Translations under genes and position numbers: made by a program
Assembly: GCF_012927415.1 (NCBI RefSeq)
Contig: NZ_JABBPF010000161.1
Location: 1-64,000 of the forward strand
From: Polaromonas sp.
GTDB lineage: Bacteria > Pseudomonadota > Gammaproteobacteria > Burkholderiales > Burkholderiaceae_C
Reading direction: 5' to 3'
DNA: 64,000 nucleotides
Notes under the pieces: generated by a model
The model's input: the letters and a program-made list of their open reading frames with translations, nothing else
What the model was told of the DNA's origin: nothing
Database searches by the model: none
Part shown: in pieces, positions 8,878 through 18,115 of the stretch
Layout of the letters: every line of letters begins with the position of its first letter
Numbering within the stretch: position 1 is the first letter of the stretch

Positions 8878-9867
8878 CTACGCAGGCGCCGTGGCGAGCA
8901 CTTTCTGTTCGATGGCGCCAAACAACGATTGCCCGTTTCTGCCCTTGACCTCGATGCGGATGCTGTCGCCCGGCTTCATGAAGCGCGTTTTGGCCTTGCC
9001 GTATTCGAGGGTTTCAATTGCGCGTTTTTCAGCGATGCAGCTATAGCCATGGCTGCGGTCCTGGTTGCTGACCGGACCTGAGCCGACGATGCTGCCGGCG
9101 CTCACCTTGCGGGTCTTGCAAAGCCGGGAAATCAGCTGACCGAAGTGAAATGTCATCTCTGGACCGGCCTCGCACATGCCAACCCGGCGGCCGTTCAGCG
9201 TGCTTTGCAGCGTCAGATGCAGGCGGCCCTGGCGCCAGGCGTCGCCCGCTTCGTCCGGCGTGATCGCGACCGGGCTGAAGGCCGTCGCCGGTTTGCCTTG
9301 CAACAGGCCGGCGCCCTGGGCCGGCTCGCCGGACATCAGCCGGCGCAATGACACGTCGTTGGCCAGCAGCAGCAGGCGGACACCGTCCAGCGCCTGCTCG
9401 GGACTCGCGCCCATCGGCACGTCACCGGTGATGACCGCAATTTCCGCCTCGAAATCGATGTCCAGCGCCTCGCCATCAACCAGCACGTCATCGCAGGGCC
9501 CGCAGAAACCATCACCGCTGCCCTGGCAGATCAGCGGCTCTGTTTTAAGTTTTTTGGGCAGGTCGCCATTGGCGGCCTGGCGCACCAGCTCGACCTGGTG
9601 GGCGAAAGCCGCGCCAAACACCCACTGGTAGGCACGCGGCAGCGGCGCCATGCAACGGGTCGGCTCGAACGGGAAGGCGTGGCGCGCCTTGCCGCTATTG
9701 AGCAGCTCATACAGGTCCTGCAACTGCGGCGACATGAAGTTCCAGTCTTCCAGCACCTGCTGCAGTTTGTTGGCAATGCCGGTCGCATAATGGGCGGTTG
9801 AAAGATCACGCGACACGACCAGCAGCTGGCCATCGCGGGAGGCATCTTTGTAAGTGGCAAATTTCAT
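8878..9867 (-). CDS. Fumarylacetoacetate hydrolase family protein
   Basis: 329 residues from ATG 9867; a longer frame exists to 9999, but the first 44 residues are low-quality Arg/Ala sequence and MKFATYKD is the family's normal start. The FAH fold is indicated by the acidic metal-binding run EALDIDFEAEIAVITGDVP and by the C-terminal GSGPVSNQDRSHGYSCIAEKRAIE and FMKPGDSIRIEV. Members hydrolyse C-C bonds in catabolism of tyrosine/homogentisate or other aromatics. No other aromatic-degradation genes are adjacent, so the substrate is uncertain. Confidence 0.87.
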   Translation of the reverse strand: MKFATYKDASRDGQLLVVSRDLSTAHYATGIANKLQQVLEDWNFMSPQLQDLYELLNSGKARHAFPFEPTRCMAPLPRAYQWVFGAAFAHQVELVRQAANGDLPKKLKTEPLICQGSGDGFCGPCDDVLVDGEALDIDFEAEIAVITGDVPMGASPEQALDGVRLLLLANDVSLRRLMSGEPAQGAGLLQGKPATAFSPVAITPDEAGDAWRQGRLHLTLQSTLNGRRVGMCEAGPEMTFHFGQLISRLCKTRKVSAGSIVGSGPVSNQDRSHGYSCIAEKRAIETLEYGKAKTRFMKPGDSIRIEVKGRNGQSLFGAIEQKVLATAPA

Positions 9868-10044
9868 CAAAATCCTGAATCGGTGGCGTGCGGCATTGGC
9901 GAGGTTTCCCGCCGCCGGTCGCAATGCTGATTGTGCCGTGACTTGCCGCTTCGCACGGCCTGACCGGCGCACCCTGACATCAACTGACCTCACGGCCATG
10001 CAAGCGAACCCTTCGACAGGCCACAGCGCCAGCTACACCGGCGC

Positions 10045-11238
10045 ATGAGCACCTTGGCGCAACTTCCCATGGAAAACCCGTTTGCGCCGGTTGCCCGCGC
10101 CGCGCCGCGCCGCGGCACGCTAACGCTGCTCGTGCTGCTGGTGCTCGGCGCTCACTTGCTGGTGTTGCGTACCGCCCCCAAGCGTTTTGGCCCCACACCG
10201 GATCCGGCCGCACAGCGCGCGCCGGTTTTTGCCACGCGCAGCATCAAACCACCCTCGGCCACCAAAGCCGCCGCTCCCGCCGTGGCAGCCGCTGCAGCCG
10301 CGTCGGTGGAAAAACCTGTTGTGAAACCCGTCAAAAAATCTGTTTTCAAGCAAAACAAAGCTGTAGTCCAGGAAGTACCGACACTACCAGCTATCGATTT
10401 CGTAGCGCCTCAGACTATCGAACCACCGGGCAGCATACCGCCGGTTGCCGAAGAGCCGGCCTTGTCGGCCGAGCCGAACAGCGGTCCTGCGTCCAGCACT
10501 GCGGCGCTGGCAGCGCCCGCGGCCGACGCCGCCAGCGCGGCCACCGGTACACCCGTGCCGCCGCCCGGACCACGCCAGACCCTGGTCACGGACATCAAGC
10601 TCCCCGAGAGCGCCCGGCTTGACTACAAGGTGACGGGTGGTGCCAAAGGGCTGACTTATCATGCAAACGCAGAGCTGAACTGGAACAACGCGGGCGGCGA
10701 CTACGAGGCCCGCATGACTGTCAGCGCCCTGTTCATTGGCTCGCGCAGCATGGCCAGCCGGGGGAAAATCGTCGGCGAGGGGCTCGCACCGAGCCGCTTT
10801 GCCGACAAGTACAAAAGCGAGGTGGCGGCGCATTTTGAGCCTGACAAGGGCCAGGTCAGCTTCAGCGCCAACACGCCGGCCACGCCATGGATCAAGGGTA
10901 TGCAGGACCGGGTGAGCGTGTTTTTCCAGCTGGCCGGCATGCTGGCAGGCAACCCGAACGGCTTTCCGGTCGGCGCCACCATTTCGATGGTCACTGTGGG
11001 GCCGCGCGATGCCGACGGCTGGACTTTTCTGGTCGAAGCGGGGGAAAAACTCAGCCTGCCCTTCGGCGAACTCGATACGCTCAAGCTCTCGCGTCAGCCA
11101 AGGAAGGAGTTCGACCAGAAAGTCGAAATCTGGTACGCGCCGTCCCTGGGCTACCTGCCGGTGCGCAGCAAAATCACGCAATCCAATGGCGATTTCGTCG
11201 ACCAGCAACTCAAGACCGTCGGGAAACCCCCGCAGTGA
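10045..11238 (+). CDS. DUF3108 domain protein with membrane anchor
   Basis: 397 residues. A short cytoplasmic N-terminus, one transmembrane segment (about 27-42, TLTLLVLLVLGAHLLVL), an Ala/Pro/Lys-rich periplasmic spacer (to about 180) similar in style to TonB-like linkers, then a DUF3108 domain (SARLDYKVTGGAKGLTYHANAEL to the end). Likely periplasmic and beta-rich; the function of DUF3108 is unknown. A second ATG (10069, MENPF) is an alternative start. A CTATCG-centred degenerate copy of the palindrome repeat lies in the spacer at 10390-10406. Confidence 0.8.
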   Translation: MSTLAQLPMENPFAPVARAAPRRGTLTLLVLLVLGAHLLVLRTAPKRFGPTPDPAAQRAPVFATRSIKPPSATKAAAPAVAAAAAASVEKPVVKPVKKSVFKQNKAVVQEVPTLPAIDFVAPQTIEPPGSIPPVAEEPALSAEPNSGPASSTAALAAPAADAASAATGTPVPPPGPRQTLVTDIKLPESARLDYKVTGGAKGLTYHANAELNWNNAGGDYEARMTVSALFIGSRSMASRGKIVGEGLAPSRFADKYKSEVAAHFEPDKGQVSFSANTPATPWIKGMQDRVSVFFQLAGMLAGNPNGFPVGATISMVTVGPRDADGWTFLVEAGEKLSLPFGELDTLKLSRQPRKEFDQKVEIWYAPSLGYLPVRSKITQSNGDFVDQQLKTVGKPPQ

Positions 11239-11274
11239 TTCGCGCTCTTCGGCGGCCAACCGGCATGGCAAACG

Positions 11275-11301
11275 TACCAGGCTTACCAGGCTTACCAGGC
11301 T
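11275..11301. repeat. Three tandem copies of a 9-bp repeat
   Basis: TACCAGGCT occurs three times without interruption (11275-11283, 11284-11292, 11293-11301), followed by TATCC. It lies in the leader between the DUF3108 gene and the DUF3567 gene, about 95 bp before the latter's start, so copy-number change would alter the leader length. Confidence 0.85.
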
Positions 11302-11394
11302 TATCCTCTGCCAACCTCACCTATTTCGGGCCGGTTGGGGCGGTCCTATTGAACTTGGCGGCTTTGTTGCCATCTGATACTAAAGGACATATTG

Positions 11395-11676
11395 ATGCAA
11401 CTGCTCTACGACTCGGAATCATTTGTGGTGGTGCAAATTCATGCAAACGCGCCCGAAGCATCGGCGCCCGCCCCTCTCGCCCCGCAATTGGCGCGGCACG
11501 GCTTTGAAATTGTGGACAAACGTTCGGGCAAAGAGGTTTACCTGGATGGCTCGTGGGCAGAAATGTTCCAGCAGCGCCTGAGCGCCTGGGCCAAAGACAC
11601 GCCGACCCAGGAAGAGGTCGAAGATACGCTCGAAGGCTATAGCGGACTGGCAACCACGCCCATTTCCCTGCACTGA
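11395..11676 (+). CDS. DUF3567 domain protein
   Basis: 93 residues from ATG 11395 (a TTG directly before it is in frame but the AAAGGA ribosome-binding site at 11382-11387 is better spaced for the ATG). The sequence MQLLYDSESFVVVQ, LARHGFEIVDKRSGKEVYLDG and TPTQEEVEDTLEGY matches the small DUF3567 family restricted to Burkholderiales and relatives. Acidic, cytoplasmic, function unknown. Confidence 0.85.
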   Translation: MQLLYDSESFVVVQIHANAPEASAPAPLAPQLARHGFEIVDKRSGKEVYLDGSWAEMFQQRLSAWAKDTPTQEEVEDTLEGYSGLATTPISLH

Positions 11677-11691
11677 ACCCCTGCCCAGCCG

Positions 11692-12816
11692 TCAATCGAC
11701 AGGGTCAGAGGCGCCAGCGGGCTTCTTTTTCTGATAAAGCCAGCGGTACATCGGTTCTGCCAGCAGCAAGACCGCAGCGAGCCGCGTGACATGAAACGCC
11801 GTGACGACCGGCACCCCGAGTTGCAGCACCTTGGCCGTGATCGACATCTCGGCAATCCCTCCCGGCGCAGTTCCCAGCAGCAGCGTGGCCCAGTGCAGCT
11901 GGGCAAACTGCGCCAGCCCCCAGGCGAAGGCGGCGCACAAACCCATCATCGCCATGGTGGCCAGCGCCACCGAGCCCAGCCAGCGAGGCGCCAGATGCAG
12001 GAAGCTGCGACTGAAACGCACGCCCAGGCTGATGCCGATGAACAGTTGCGCGGCATTGCTCATGGCCGGTGGAATCGCTGAAAGCGTCACGCCTGCGGCC
12101 GTCAGCAGCAGGGAGACCAGCAGCGCGCCAATGAACCACGGGTTGGTTCGTTTCAGCTTGAGCATGAGCCAGCAGCCGAGGCCGGTCAGCACCGCCAGTT
12201 GCGCGAGCCCGAAGGCGTTGACCACGCGCGCACCCGGCACGGTGCTGTCCAGGCCATGCAGTCCCGCCCACTGAAAACCAAACGGAATCACCAGTGTGAC
12301 CAGCAGCACCCGCAGGCTGTGGGCTGACGCCACCAGCTCGGTTTGCGCACCGTGGCGCTCGGCCATCAGCGTCATTTCTGAAGCGGCACCGACCGGCGCT
12401 GCGAAGTAGGTGGTGATGCGCGACAGACCCGCAATGTGAAGCCTGCCCGGCCCGTGGTGGACCCGGTGCAGCCACGCGCCAAAGGCCAGGCCAAGCGCCA
12501 GTGCCCAGACAATGTTGAGCCCGATGGCCCACCACAACCCGGCTACCAGTGCTACCACCTGCGGCGTGAAATAAAGTCCCAGTGCAGCGCCAATCACCCA
12601 TTGGCCGAGATTGCGAAAGGGGGTCCAGCTGGCAGTCGGGACGCCGAGCATTGAACCAATAGCCGTCACCAGCAGCGGCCCGATCATCCAGGGCAGGGGC
12701 CAGTCCAGCAGGACACACAGATTGGCCGCCGCCCCGGCGAGCAGCAGCGTCAGCACGACACGGGCCGGCCAGCCCTCCAAAAACGGGGTGAAACGTCTGG
12801 CACCACGGAAAATCAT
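11692..12816 (-). CDS. AbrB-family (DUF/TIGR03082-type) membrane protein
   Basis: 374 residues, strongly hydrophobic, with a duplicated organisation: two similar halves each carrying a run like LPWMIGPLLVTAIGSMLG (about 45-62) and GIAEMSITAKVLQLGVPVVTAFHVTRL (near 320-345). This matches the AbrB (aidB regulator) membrane family, often misnamed ammonia monooxygenase. Probably a transporter; no catalytic motif is present. It diverges from the ChaN gene with 42 bp between starts. Confidence 0.82.
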   Translation of the reverse strand: MIFRGARRFTPFLEGWPARVVLTLLLAGAAANLCVLLDWPLPWMIGPLLVTAIGSMLGVPTASWTPFRNLGQWVIGAALGLYFTPQVVALVAGLWWAIGLNIVWALALGLAFGAWLHRVHHGPGRLHIAGLSRITTYFAAPVGAASEMTLMAERHGAQTELVASAHSLRVLLVTLVIPFGFQWAGLHGLDSTVPGARVVNAFGLAQLAVLTGLGCWLMLKLKRTNPWFIGALLVSLLLTAAGVTLSAIPPAMSNAAQLFIGISLGVRFSRSFLHLAPRWLGSVALATMAMMGLCAAFAWGLAQFAQLHWATLLLGTAPGGIAEMSITAKVLQLGVPVVTAFHVTRLAAVLLLAEPMYRWLYQKKKPAGASDPVD

Positions 12817-12858
12817 GGCGAAAGCAGGAAGTCAGTCATCACGCGGTAGTATCGCCCG

Positions 12859-13734
12859 ATGCCCCACCTCTTTTGCCACCTCCCGATACGCGGCTTGGCC
12901 GTGTCGCTCTGCGCCGTATTCCTGGCCCTTGCAGGCGGCTGCGCCGGCCGGCCCGAATCGCCCATTGTTGAGCTGGCCAGCGGGGGCGCCTCGGCAGCGA
13001 CCGCGGTCCGGCTTGACGCCTTGCTGCCGACCGACGTACTGCTGGTCGGCGAACAGCACGATGCCGCCGAGCACCAGAAAATCGAGCAGCAGATTATCTC
13101 GGCGCTTGCCGCGCGGGGCCTGCTGGCGGCCGTGACGCTTGAAATGGCCGACGTCGGGCTCAGCACGGCCACACTCAAACCCAGTTCCACCGAGGAGCAG
13201 ACGCGCAGGTCGCTGAAATGGGACGAAAAAGGCTGGCCGTGGGCCGCATACGGGCCGGTGGTAATGACCGCCGTGCGGGCCGGTATACCGGTGCTGGGCG
13301 GCAACCTGCCGCGCGAACAGCTACCAGGCAGCATGGACGACCGCAAGCTCGACATCCGCCTGCCCGGCCCCGCCCTCAAGGCGCAGCAGCAAGCCATCCG
13401 TATCGGCCACTGCAACCTGCTGCCCGAGAGCCAGGTCACACCGCTGACGCGTGTCCAGATTGCGAGGGACATCACCATGGCCGGGGCCATTCATCAAGCG
13501 GCATTGCCGGGCAAGGTCGTGGTGTTGCTGGCGGGCAACGGCCATGTGGATCGCCAGCTGGGCGTGCCGCAACATCTGCCGACAGACCTCAAAACCAGTA
13601 TCATCCGCCTGCGCGCCGGTCCGGACGCGGCCGTGGAGCAGGCCGACGCGCTGCAAAGCGTCTGGATCACGCCCGCGCTGCCCGATACCGATTATTGCGC
13701 CGCCTTAAGCAAGGAGCTGGGACCCAAACCCTGA
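12859..13734 (+). CDS. ChaN-family lipoprotein
   Basis: 291 residues with a lipoprotein signal peptide (lipobox LAGGC, Cys about 32). The domain has DVLLVGEQHDAAEHQKIEQQII, TLEMADV, and GKVVVLLAGNGHVDRQLGVPQHL. The GEQHD and GNGHV motifs place it in the ChaN/Tiki-like family. Campylobacter ChaN binds haem at the membrane and has been tied to iron uptake; other members resemble EreA hydrolases. No haem-uptake genes are adjacent. Function assigned at family level only. Confidence 0.82.
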   Translation: MPHLFCHLPIRGLAVSLCAVFLALAGGCAGRPESPIVELASGGASAATAVRLDALLPTDVLLVGEQHDAAEHQKIEQQIISALAARGLLAAVTLEMADVGLSTATLKPSSTEEQTRRSLKWDEKGWPWAAYGPVVMTAVRAGIPVLGGNLPREQLPGSMDDRKLDIRLPGPALKAQQQAIRIGHCNLLPESQVTPLTRVQIARDITMAGAIHQAALPGKVVVLLAGNGHVDRQLGVPQHLPTDLKTSIIRLRAGPDAAVEQADALQSVWITPALPDTDYCAALSKELGPKP

Positions 13735-13759
13735 AGCGCATGGCCCGAAAGCAGATCAT

Positions 13760-15100
13760 TCAGGCGTGTTTCCGGATCGAATCCGCCACGACGTTGACGA
13801 TGCGGTCGATGTGCTCCTTCTCGACGATGTAAGGCGGGCAGATCACGATGTTCTCGGCGGCGGGTCGCACCAGCACGCCGTGGTGGTAGCAGTCCATGAA
13901 GATGTCGTAGGCACGTTTGCCCGGTGCGCCGGCCACCGAAGCCAGCTCGACGGCACCGGCGAGCCCGAGCGTGCGGATGCCGATGACGTTGGGCAAGCCC
14001 TTCAGGCCGTTATGCATGGCGTCACCCAGCACCTTGCCCATCTGGCCGGCCCGCTCAAAAAGATTGTCTTTCCTGAATAGCTCCAGCGTGGCAATCGCCG
14101 CCGCGCACGCCACCGGGTGTCCCGAATAGGTGTAACCGTGAAAGAACTCCACCGCGTAGTCCGGGCTGCTGGCGTTGGCATTCATCATGGCGTCATAGAT
14201 GCGGTCGGTGCAGATCACCCCGCCCAGCGGAATCACGCCGTTGGTCACGCACTTGGCGAAGTTCAGCAGGTCGGGCACGACGCCATAGTAGTCGGCGCCA
14301 AAGTTGCATCCCAGCCTGCCAAAACCGGTAATTACCTCGTCAAAAATCAGCAGGATGCCGTGCTTGTCGCAAATCTCGCGCAGGCGCTTCAGGTAACCCC
14401 TGGGCGGCAAATACCAGCCGGCGCTGCCGGATATGGGCTCGACAATCACCGCTGCCACATTGCTCGGGTCATGCAGAGGCAGAATACGGTTTTCCAGCTC
14501 CAGCAGCAGGTCTTCCGTCCACTCCGGCTCGACGCCGTTGATGTAGGCGTGGTTCACCGGGTCGTGGATGAAGCGCATGTGGTCAACGCGCGGCAACAGC
14601 GCAGCACCATAGACTTTGCGGTTGGACGGAATGCCGCCCACGCTCATGCCGCCGAAGCCCACGCCGTGGTAGCCTTTTTCGCGGCCGATGAAGACGTTAC
14701 GGTGGCCCTCGCCCCGGGCGCGGTGATAGGCCAGCGCCACCTTGAGCGAGGTGTCGGCCGCCTCCGAGCCGGAATTGCAAAACAGCACCTTGTTCAGGTC
14801 GCCAGGCGCCATGGCGGCAATCATTTCAGCGGCCTTGAAGGCTTGGTCGTTGCTTACCTGAAACGCCGTGGCGTAGTCCAGCGTGTCGAGCTGCTTCTTG
14901 ATGGCTTCGTTGATCGGCTTGCGGTTATGGCCTGCGCCGACGCACCAGAGACTGGAAATCCCGTCTATCACCTGTCGGCCATCGTGCGTCGTGAAATGCA
15001 TGCCCTCGGCAGCGACAAAAATTCGCGGGTCTTTTTTGAAGCTGCGATTCGGTGTGAATGGCAGCCACTGGTGATCCATGTTGAAGGTCTGATAAGCCAT
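13760..15100 (-). CDS. Omega-amino acid:pyruvate (beta-alanine:pyruvate) aminotransferase
   Basis: 446 residues, PLP class-III transaminase. Start chosen at ATG 15100 (MAYQTFNMDHQWLPFTPN) with AGGAG nine bases upstream; the frame continues further only into non-family sequence. Key features: ISSLWCVGAGHNRKPI, CNSGSEAADTSLKVALAYHR (PLP phosphate pocket), YHGVGFGGMSVGG, IVEPISGSAGWYLPPRGYL, LIFDEVITGFGRLG (Asp binding the PLP ring) and LNFAKCVTNGVIPLGG (Schiff-base Lys). Length and motifs agree with Pseudomonas beta-alanine:pyruvate transaminase. Divergent from purU. Confidence 0.88.
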   Translation of the reverse strand: MAYQTFNMDHQWLPFTPNRSFKKDPRIFVAAEGMHFTTHDGRQVIDGISSLWCVGAGHNRKPINEAIKKQLDTLDYATAFQVSNDQAFKAAEMIAAMAPGDLNKVLFCNSGSEAADTSLKVALAYHRARGEGHRNVFIGREKGYHGVGFGGMSVGGIPSNRKVYGAALLPRVDHMRFIHDPVNHAYINGVEPEWTEDLLLELENRILPLHDPSNVAAVIVEPISGSAGWYLPPRGYLKRLREICDKHGILLIFDEVITGFGRLGCNFGADYYGVVPDLLNFAKCVTNGVIPLGGVICTDRIYDAMMNANASSPDYAVEFFHGYTYSGHPVACAAAIATLELFRKDNLFERAGQMGKVLGDAMHNGLKGLPNVIGIRTLGLAGAVELASVAGAPGKRAYDIFMDCYHHGVLVRPAAENIVICPPYIVEKEHIDRIVNVVADSIRKHA

Positions 15101-15239
15101 ATCGGTCTCCTGGGGGAACAAGGTGAAGACGGCAAGTGCCGTGGTGAAACTGCATTCTGGCACCCTTGCTGGACTGGGTGAGCTGCCAAACCACCGGCAA
15201 TGCGTGCAGCCGGGCCTCACCTGCGACAATTCACCCCCT

Positions 15240-16088
15240 ATGAATCACGCTTATATCCTGACCCTGTCCTGCCCCGACCGCAGGGGCATTGTTCATGCCG
15301 TGTCCGGTTTTCTGTTCGAGCATGGCGGCAATATTGAAGAAGCCGCGCAGTACAACGACCCGGGTACCGGCCTGTTTTTCATGCGCGTGCAGTTTGCCTG
15401 CGACCTGCTGGACCACGCAGCCCTGTCAGCCCGGCTCATGACCTTCGCCGAGCCCTTCCAGATGGACTGGAAACTGCACGACACTAGCCGTCCCGTGCGC
15501 ACGGTGATTCTGGTCAGCAAGGAAGGTCACTGCCTGAACGACTTGCTGTTTCGCTGCAAATCGGGTCTGTTGCCACTGGAGGTACGCGCTATTGTCTCCA
15601 ACCACCGCGAGTTCTACCAGTTGGCGGCCGGCTACAACATCCCGTTTCACCACCTGCCCGTCACGGCGGCCACCAAGGCGCAGGTCGAGGCCAGACAGCT
15701 GGAGATCATCGAGTCCGAGGGCGCGGAACTTGTGGTGCTGGCGCGCTACATGCAGATTCTGTCCAATGACATGTGCAAAAAGCTCGCTGGCCGCGCCATC
15801 AATATTCACCATTCCTTTTTGCCCAGCTTCAAGGGCGCCAAACCTTATTATCAGGCGCATGACCGGGGCGTCAAACTGATAGGTGCCACCGCGCACTACG
15901 TGACGGCCGACCTGGACGAAGGTCCGATCATCGAGCAGGACGTGGCGCGCGCCGACCACAGTAAAACCGTCGAAGACCTGACTGCCATGGGCCGCGACAC
16001 CGAAAGCCAGGTGCTGGCCCGTGCCGTCAAGTGGCACAGCGAGCACCGCGTGCTGCTGAATGGCCATAAAACAGTGATTTTCAAATAA
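15240..16088 (+). CDS. purU: Formyltetrahydrofolate deformylase
   Basis: 282 residues from ATG 15240 (MNHAYILTLSCPDRRGIVHAVSGFL). An N-terminal ACT domain (about 1-80) is followed by a formyltransferase-like catalytic domain. That domain carries the NIHHSFLPSFKGAKPYYQAHDRG block with the catalytic His, ATAHYVTADLDEGPIIEQ with the catalytic Asp, and the usual end HRVLLNGHKTVIF. PurU releases formate from 10-formyl-THF to balance one-carbon pools; ACT domains of this family respond to glycine or methionine. Confidence 0.93.
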   Translation: MNHAYILTLSCPDRRGIVHAVSGFLFEHGGNIEEAAQYNDPGTGLFFMRVQFACDLLDHAALSARLMTFAEPFQMDWKLHDTSRPVRTVILVSKEGHCLNDLLFRCKSGLLPLEVRAIVSNHREFYQLAAGYNIPFHHLPVTAATKAQVEARQLEIIESEGAELVVLARYMQILSNDMCKKLAGRAINIHHSFLPSFKGAKPYYQAHDRGVKLIGATAHYVTADLDEGPIIEQDVARADHSKTVEDLTAMGRDTESQVLARAVKWHSEHRVLLNGHKTVIFK

Positions 16089-16115
16089 TCGAACCCAAGA
16101 TGGAGGCACTTTTCC

Positions 16116-17225
16116 ATGACGGTGCTGCGCTTGCTCAAACCGTTCGGCGTTTTACTGCTAAGCCTCTGCCTGGGGGCGGCGCATGCCGACAAGCTCGACG
16201 ACAACCTGCAGACTGTTTGGGAAAGCCTGTGGGATCAACGGGGCTCCCCAAGATCGGTACTGCGTTGGAACAAACCGATCCACTACCGTATCCATGGTCC
16301 CGATGCTTCTCGCCATCAGGACCATATCCGCAGCGCGCTGCAAGCCGTGGCGGAAATAGCCCACATTCAAATTATCGATGTGTCTGCTCAAGCCGATGCC
16401 GAGACAACCGTTGCGCTTGATCTCGAAGTAGTCAAGGACACCGATTTGCGGGACAACGAGCCCTGTGTCACCTACCATCGCAAACTGAACGGCGGCGCGT
16501 TGGAAAAAGTATCTGTCAAGATGCGCTCGAGAGATACCTGGCGCTGTACATTTCACGAGATGATGCATGTTATGGGCATCATCGGTCACCCCTCGGGCAA
16601 GACAGTGCTCAGCTATTTTCCCTATCGGCGCGACGCGTTGATGGACCTTGACCAACTCATGCTTGCCGCCTGGTATTCGCCTGCCATGCCCGAAAATGCA
16701 ACGCCCTTGGAGGCGCTGGTAGTCCTCAGCGATGCCGTGGCCAGACAGAGTGATCTTGGCGTGCCCGCCGGGGATGCCAGTCTGCGCTCCGGGGCTTTCA
16801 ACCAGCGTATGCTGCAGCAGATGGAATCCCTGGCAGCTGGCCAGGGTGAAATTCCCGCAATCATTCTTCGTTCAGGCAAGGCAAGCCAGCTGTTCATCCG
16901 CAACGCTCAACCCGTGGCAGCTTTCTTTGTCGGGATGGCGTACTTCCGTGGCGTTATTACCCACCAGGATTCCGTAACCGCCGCCCTCTGGTTCAAGCGC
17001 GGAGCAGAAAAGGGCAATCTTCCGGCTCAGTTTGCGTGGGGCGCTGCCCTGATGGAGGGCATCGGTGTCGAAGCTGACCATCTGGCCGGAATCGCGTGGT
17101 TGACTCTGGCGGCAAAAACCGGAATTCCTTTCATCGTCAATTTTCTCGCCTTGGTCGAGAAAAAACTGAACCCGGAGGAGCTTGAAAAGGCGCGTGCCCA
17201 GCCCGCCCCTCAAGTGGATTTATGA
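16116..17225 (+). CDS. Secreted metalloprotease-like protein (DUF2927-like) with C-terminal Sel1 repeats
   Basis: 369 residues. Signal peptide (cleavage near AHADK), then a domain with SVLRWNKPIHYRIHG and a zincin-like motif FHEMMHVMGIIGH (about 148-160). This has HExxH plus a glycine and a later His, but one residue longer than the metzincin spacing. The C-terminal third carries Sel1-type repeats (ATLWFKRG-like: VTAALWFKRGAEKGNLPAQFAWGAALMEG). Resembles DUF2927 proteins; the protease role is inference. Stop overlaps the start of the next gene (ATGA at 17222), so it is translationally coupled to a LysR regulator. Confidence 0.7.
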   Translation: MTVLRLLKPFGVLLLSLCLGAAHADKLDDNLQTVWESLWDQRGSPRSVLRWNKPIHYRIHGPDASRHQDHIRSALQAVAEIAHIQIIDVSAQADAETTVALDLEVVKDTDLRDNEPCVTYHRKLNGGALEKVSVKMRSRDTWRCTFHEMMHVMGIIGHPSGKTVLSYFPYRRDALMDLDQLMLAAWYSPAMPENATPLEALVVLSDAVARQSDLGVPAGDASLRSGAFNQRMLQQMESLAAGQGEIPAIILRSGKASQLFIRNAQPVAAFFVGMAYFRGVITHQDSVTAALWFKRGAEKGNLPAQFAWGAALMEGIGVEADHLAGIAWLTLAAKTGIPFIVNFLALVEKKLNPEELEKARAQPAPQVDL

Positions 17226-18115
17226 ATACCCGAATTCCGCCCATTCAATGCCTGCTGACCTTTGAAACGCTGGCCAGATTGCGCAGCGTGACCCAATCGG
17301 CCGAGGAGCTTTGCGTCACGCCCAGTGCGGTCAGCCACCGGGTCAAGCAGCTGGAACAGATCATCGGCACCAAGCTATTTGGCCGGGCTGATTTTTCATT
17401 GACGACCGAAGGCAGCGAATACCTCGCCCATGTACGCGAGGGCCTGGCCACGCTGCAAAAATTTCCGGGTATGGCAGGTCAGAGCGCCACGCCGGGCAAA
17501 CGCAAGCTGCGGCTGGCCGTCACGCCCACGTTCGCGCGCTCCATCCTGATTCCGCGTCTGCGCCAGTTCACCGATGCCTACCCCGAGATCGACCTCACGC
17601 TGCAGGTGTCGATTCCCCTGCTTGATGTGGTGGCCGAAGACGCTGATCTGATCGTTCGCTTCGGCACCGGCCGTTATGCCGATGTCGAACATGTCTGCCT
17701 GCTCAGGGATGAGGTCACGCCGCTGGCCTCCCCCGCCTTTGTGCGCGAGCATGGGCCTTTCGACACACCCGAAGACCTGGAGGGGATCAGCCTGTTGCGC
17801 TCCCCGCTGGAACCATGGCGCACCTGGTTCGAAGCGCACCAGCTCGGCTGGCCCGAACCGGTCGATGGCTCTCAATTTAACGATATCGGCCTGATGTGCG
17901 ATGCCGCCGCAGCCGGCATGGGCATAGGCCTGATCCGCCTCAAGCTGGGCGCGCCCTGGTTGGAAAACGGCTCACTGGTTCGACTTGGCGGCAACACCTT
18001 TTTTGGCAGCAACATCCCCAGTCCGCACGCGCACTACCTGTGCTGGCGCACCGGCACGATGGAGCGCTGGGAATGCGCGGCTTTTGCCGACTGGTTGCGC
18101 AAGAGCCTGGTTTAG
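17222..18115 (+). CDS. LysR-family transcriptional regulator, GcvA-like
   Basis: 297 residues. N-terminal winged helix-turn-helix (RSVTQSAEELCVTPSAVSHRVKQLEQIIGTKLFGR, about 20-56) and a LysR substrate-binding domain with the GcvA-type signature (LRLAVTPTFARSILIPRLRQFTDAYPEIDL, DLIVRFGTGRYADVEHVCLLRDEVTPLASP). It shares an ATGA overlap with the upstream secreted protein gene, so it may regulate that operon or react to the same cue. The effector is unknown. Confidence 0.87.
   Translation: MNTRIPPIQCLLTFETLARLRSVTQSAEELCVTPSAVSHRVKQLEQIIGTKLFGRADFSLTTEGSEYLAHVREGLATLQKFPGMAGQSATPGKRKLRLAVTPTFARSILIPRLRQFTDAYPEIDLTLQVSIPLLDVVAEDADLIVRFGTGRYADVEHVCLLRDEVTPLASPAFVREHGPFDTPEDLEGISLLRSPLEPWRTWFEAHQLGWPEPVDGSQFNDIGLMCDAAAAGMGIGLIRLKLGAPWLENGSLVRLGGNTFFGSNIPSPHAHYLCWRTGTMERWECAAFADWLRKSLV

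Noticed and set aside
9868..9999. N-terminal extension of the fumarylacetoacetate hydrolase frame
   Set aside because: Low-complexity Arg/Ala residues with no family similarity; MKFATYKD at 9867 is the usual start.
11692..12816. Ammonia monooxygenase annotation for the AbrB-like protein
   Set aside because: This is a known mislabel of the membrane family; no copper or Amo features are present.
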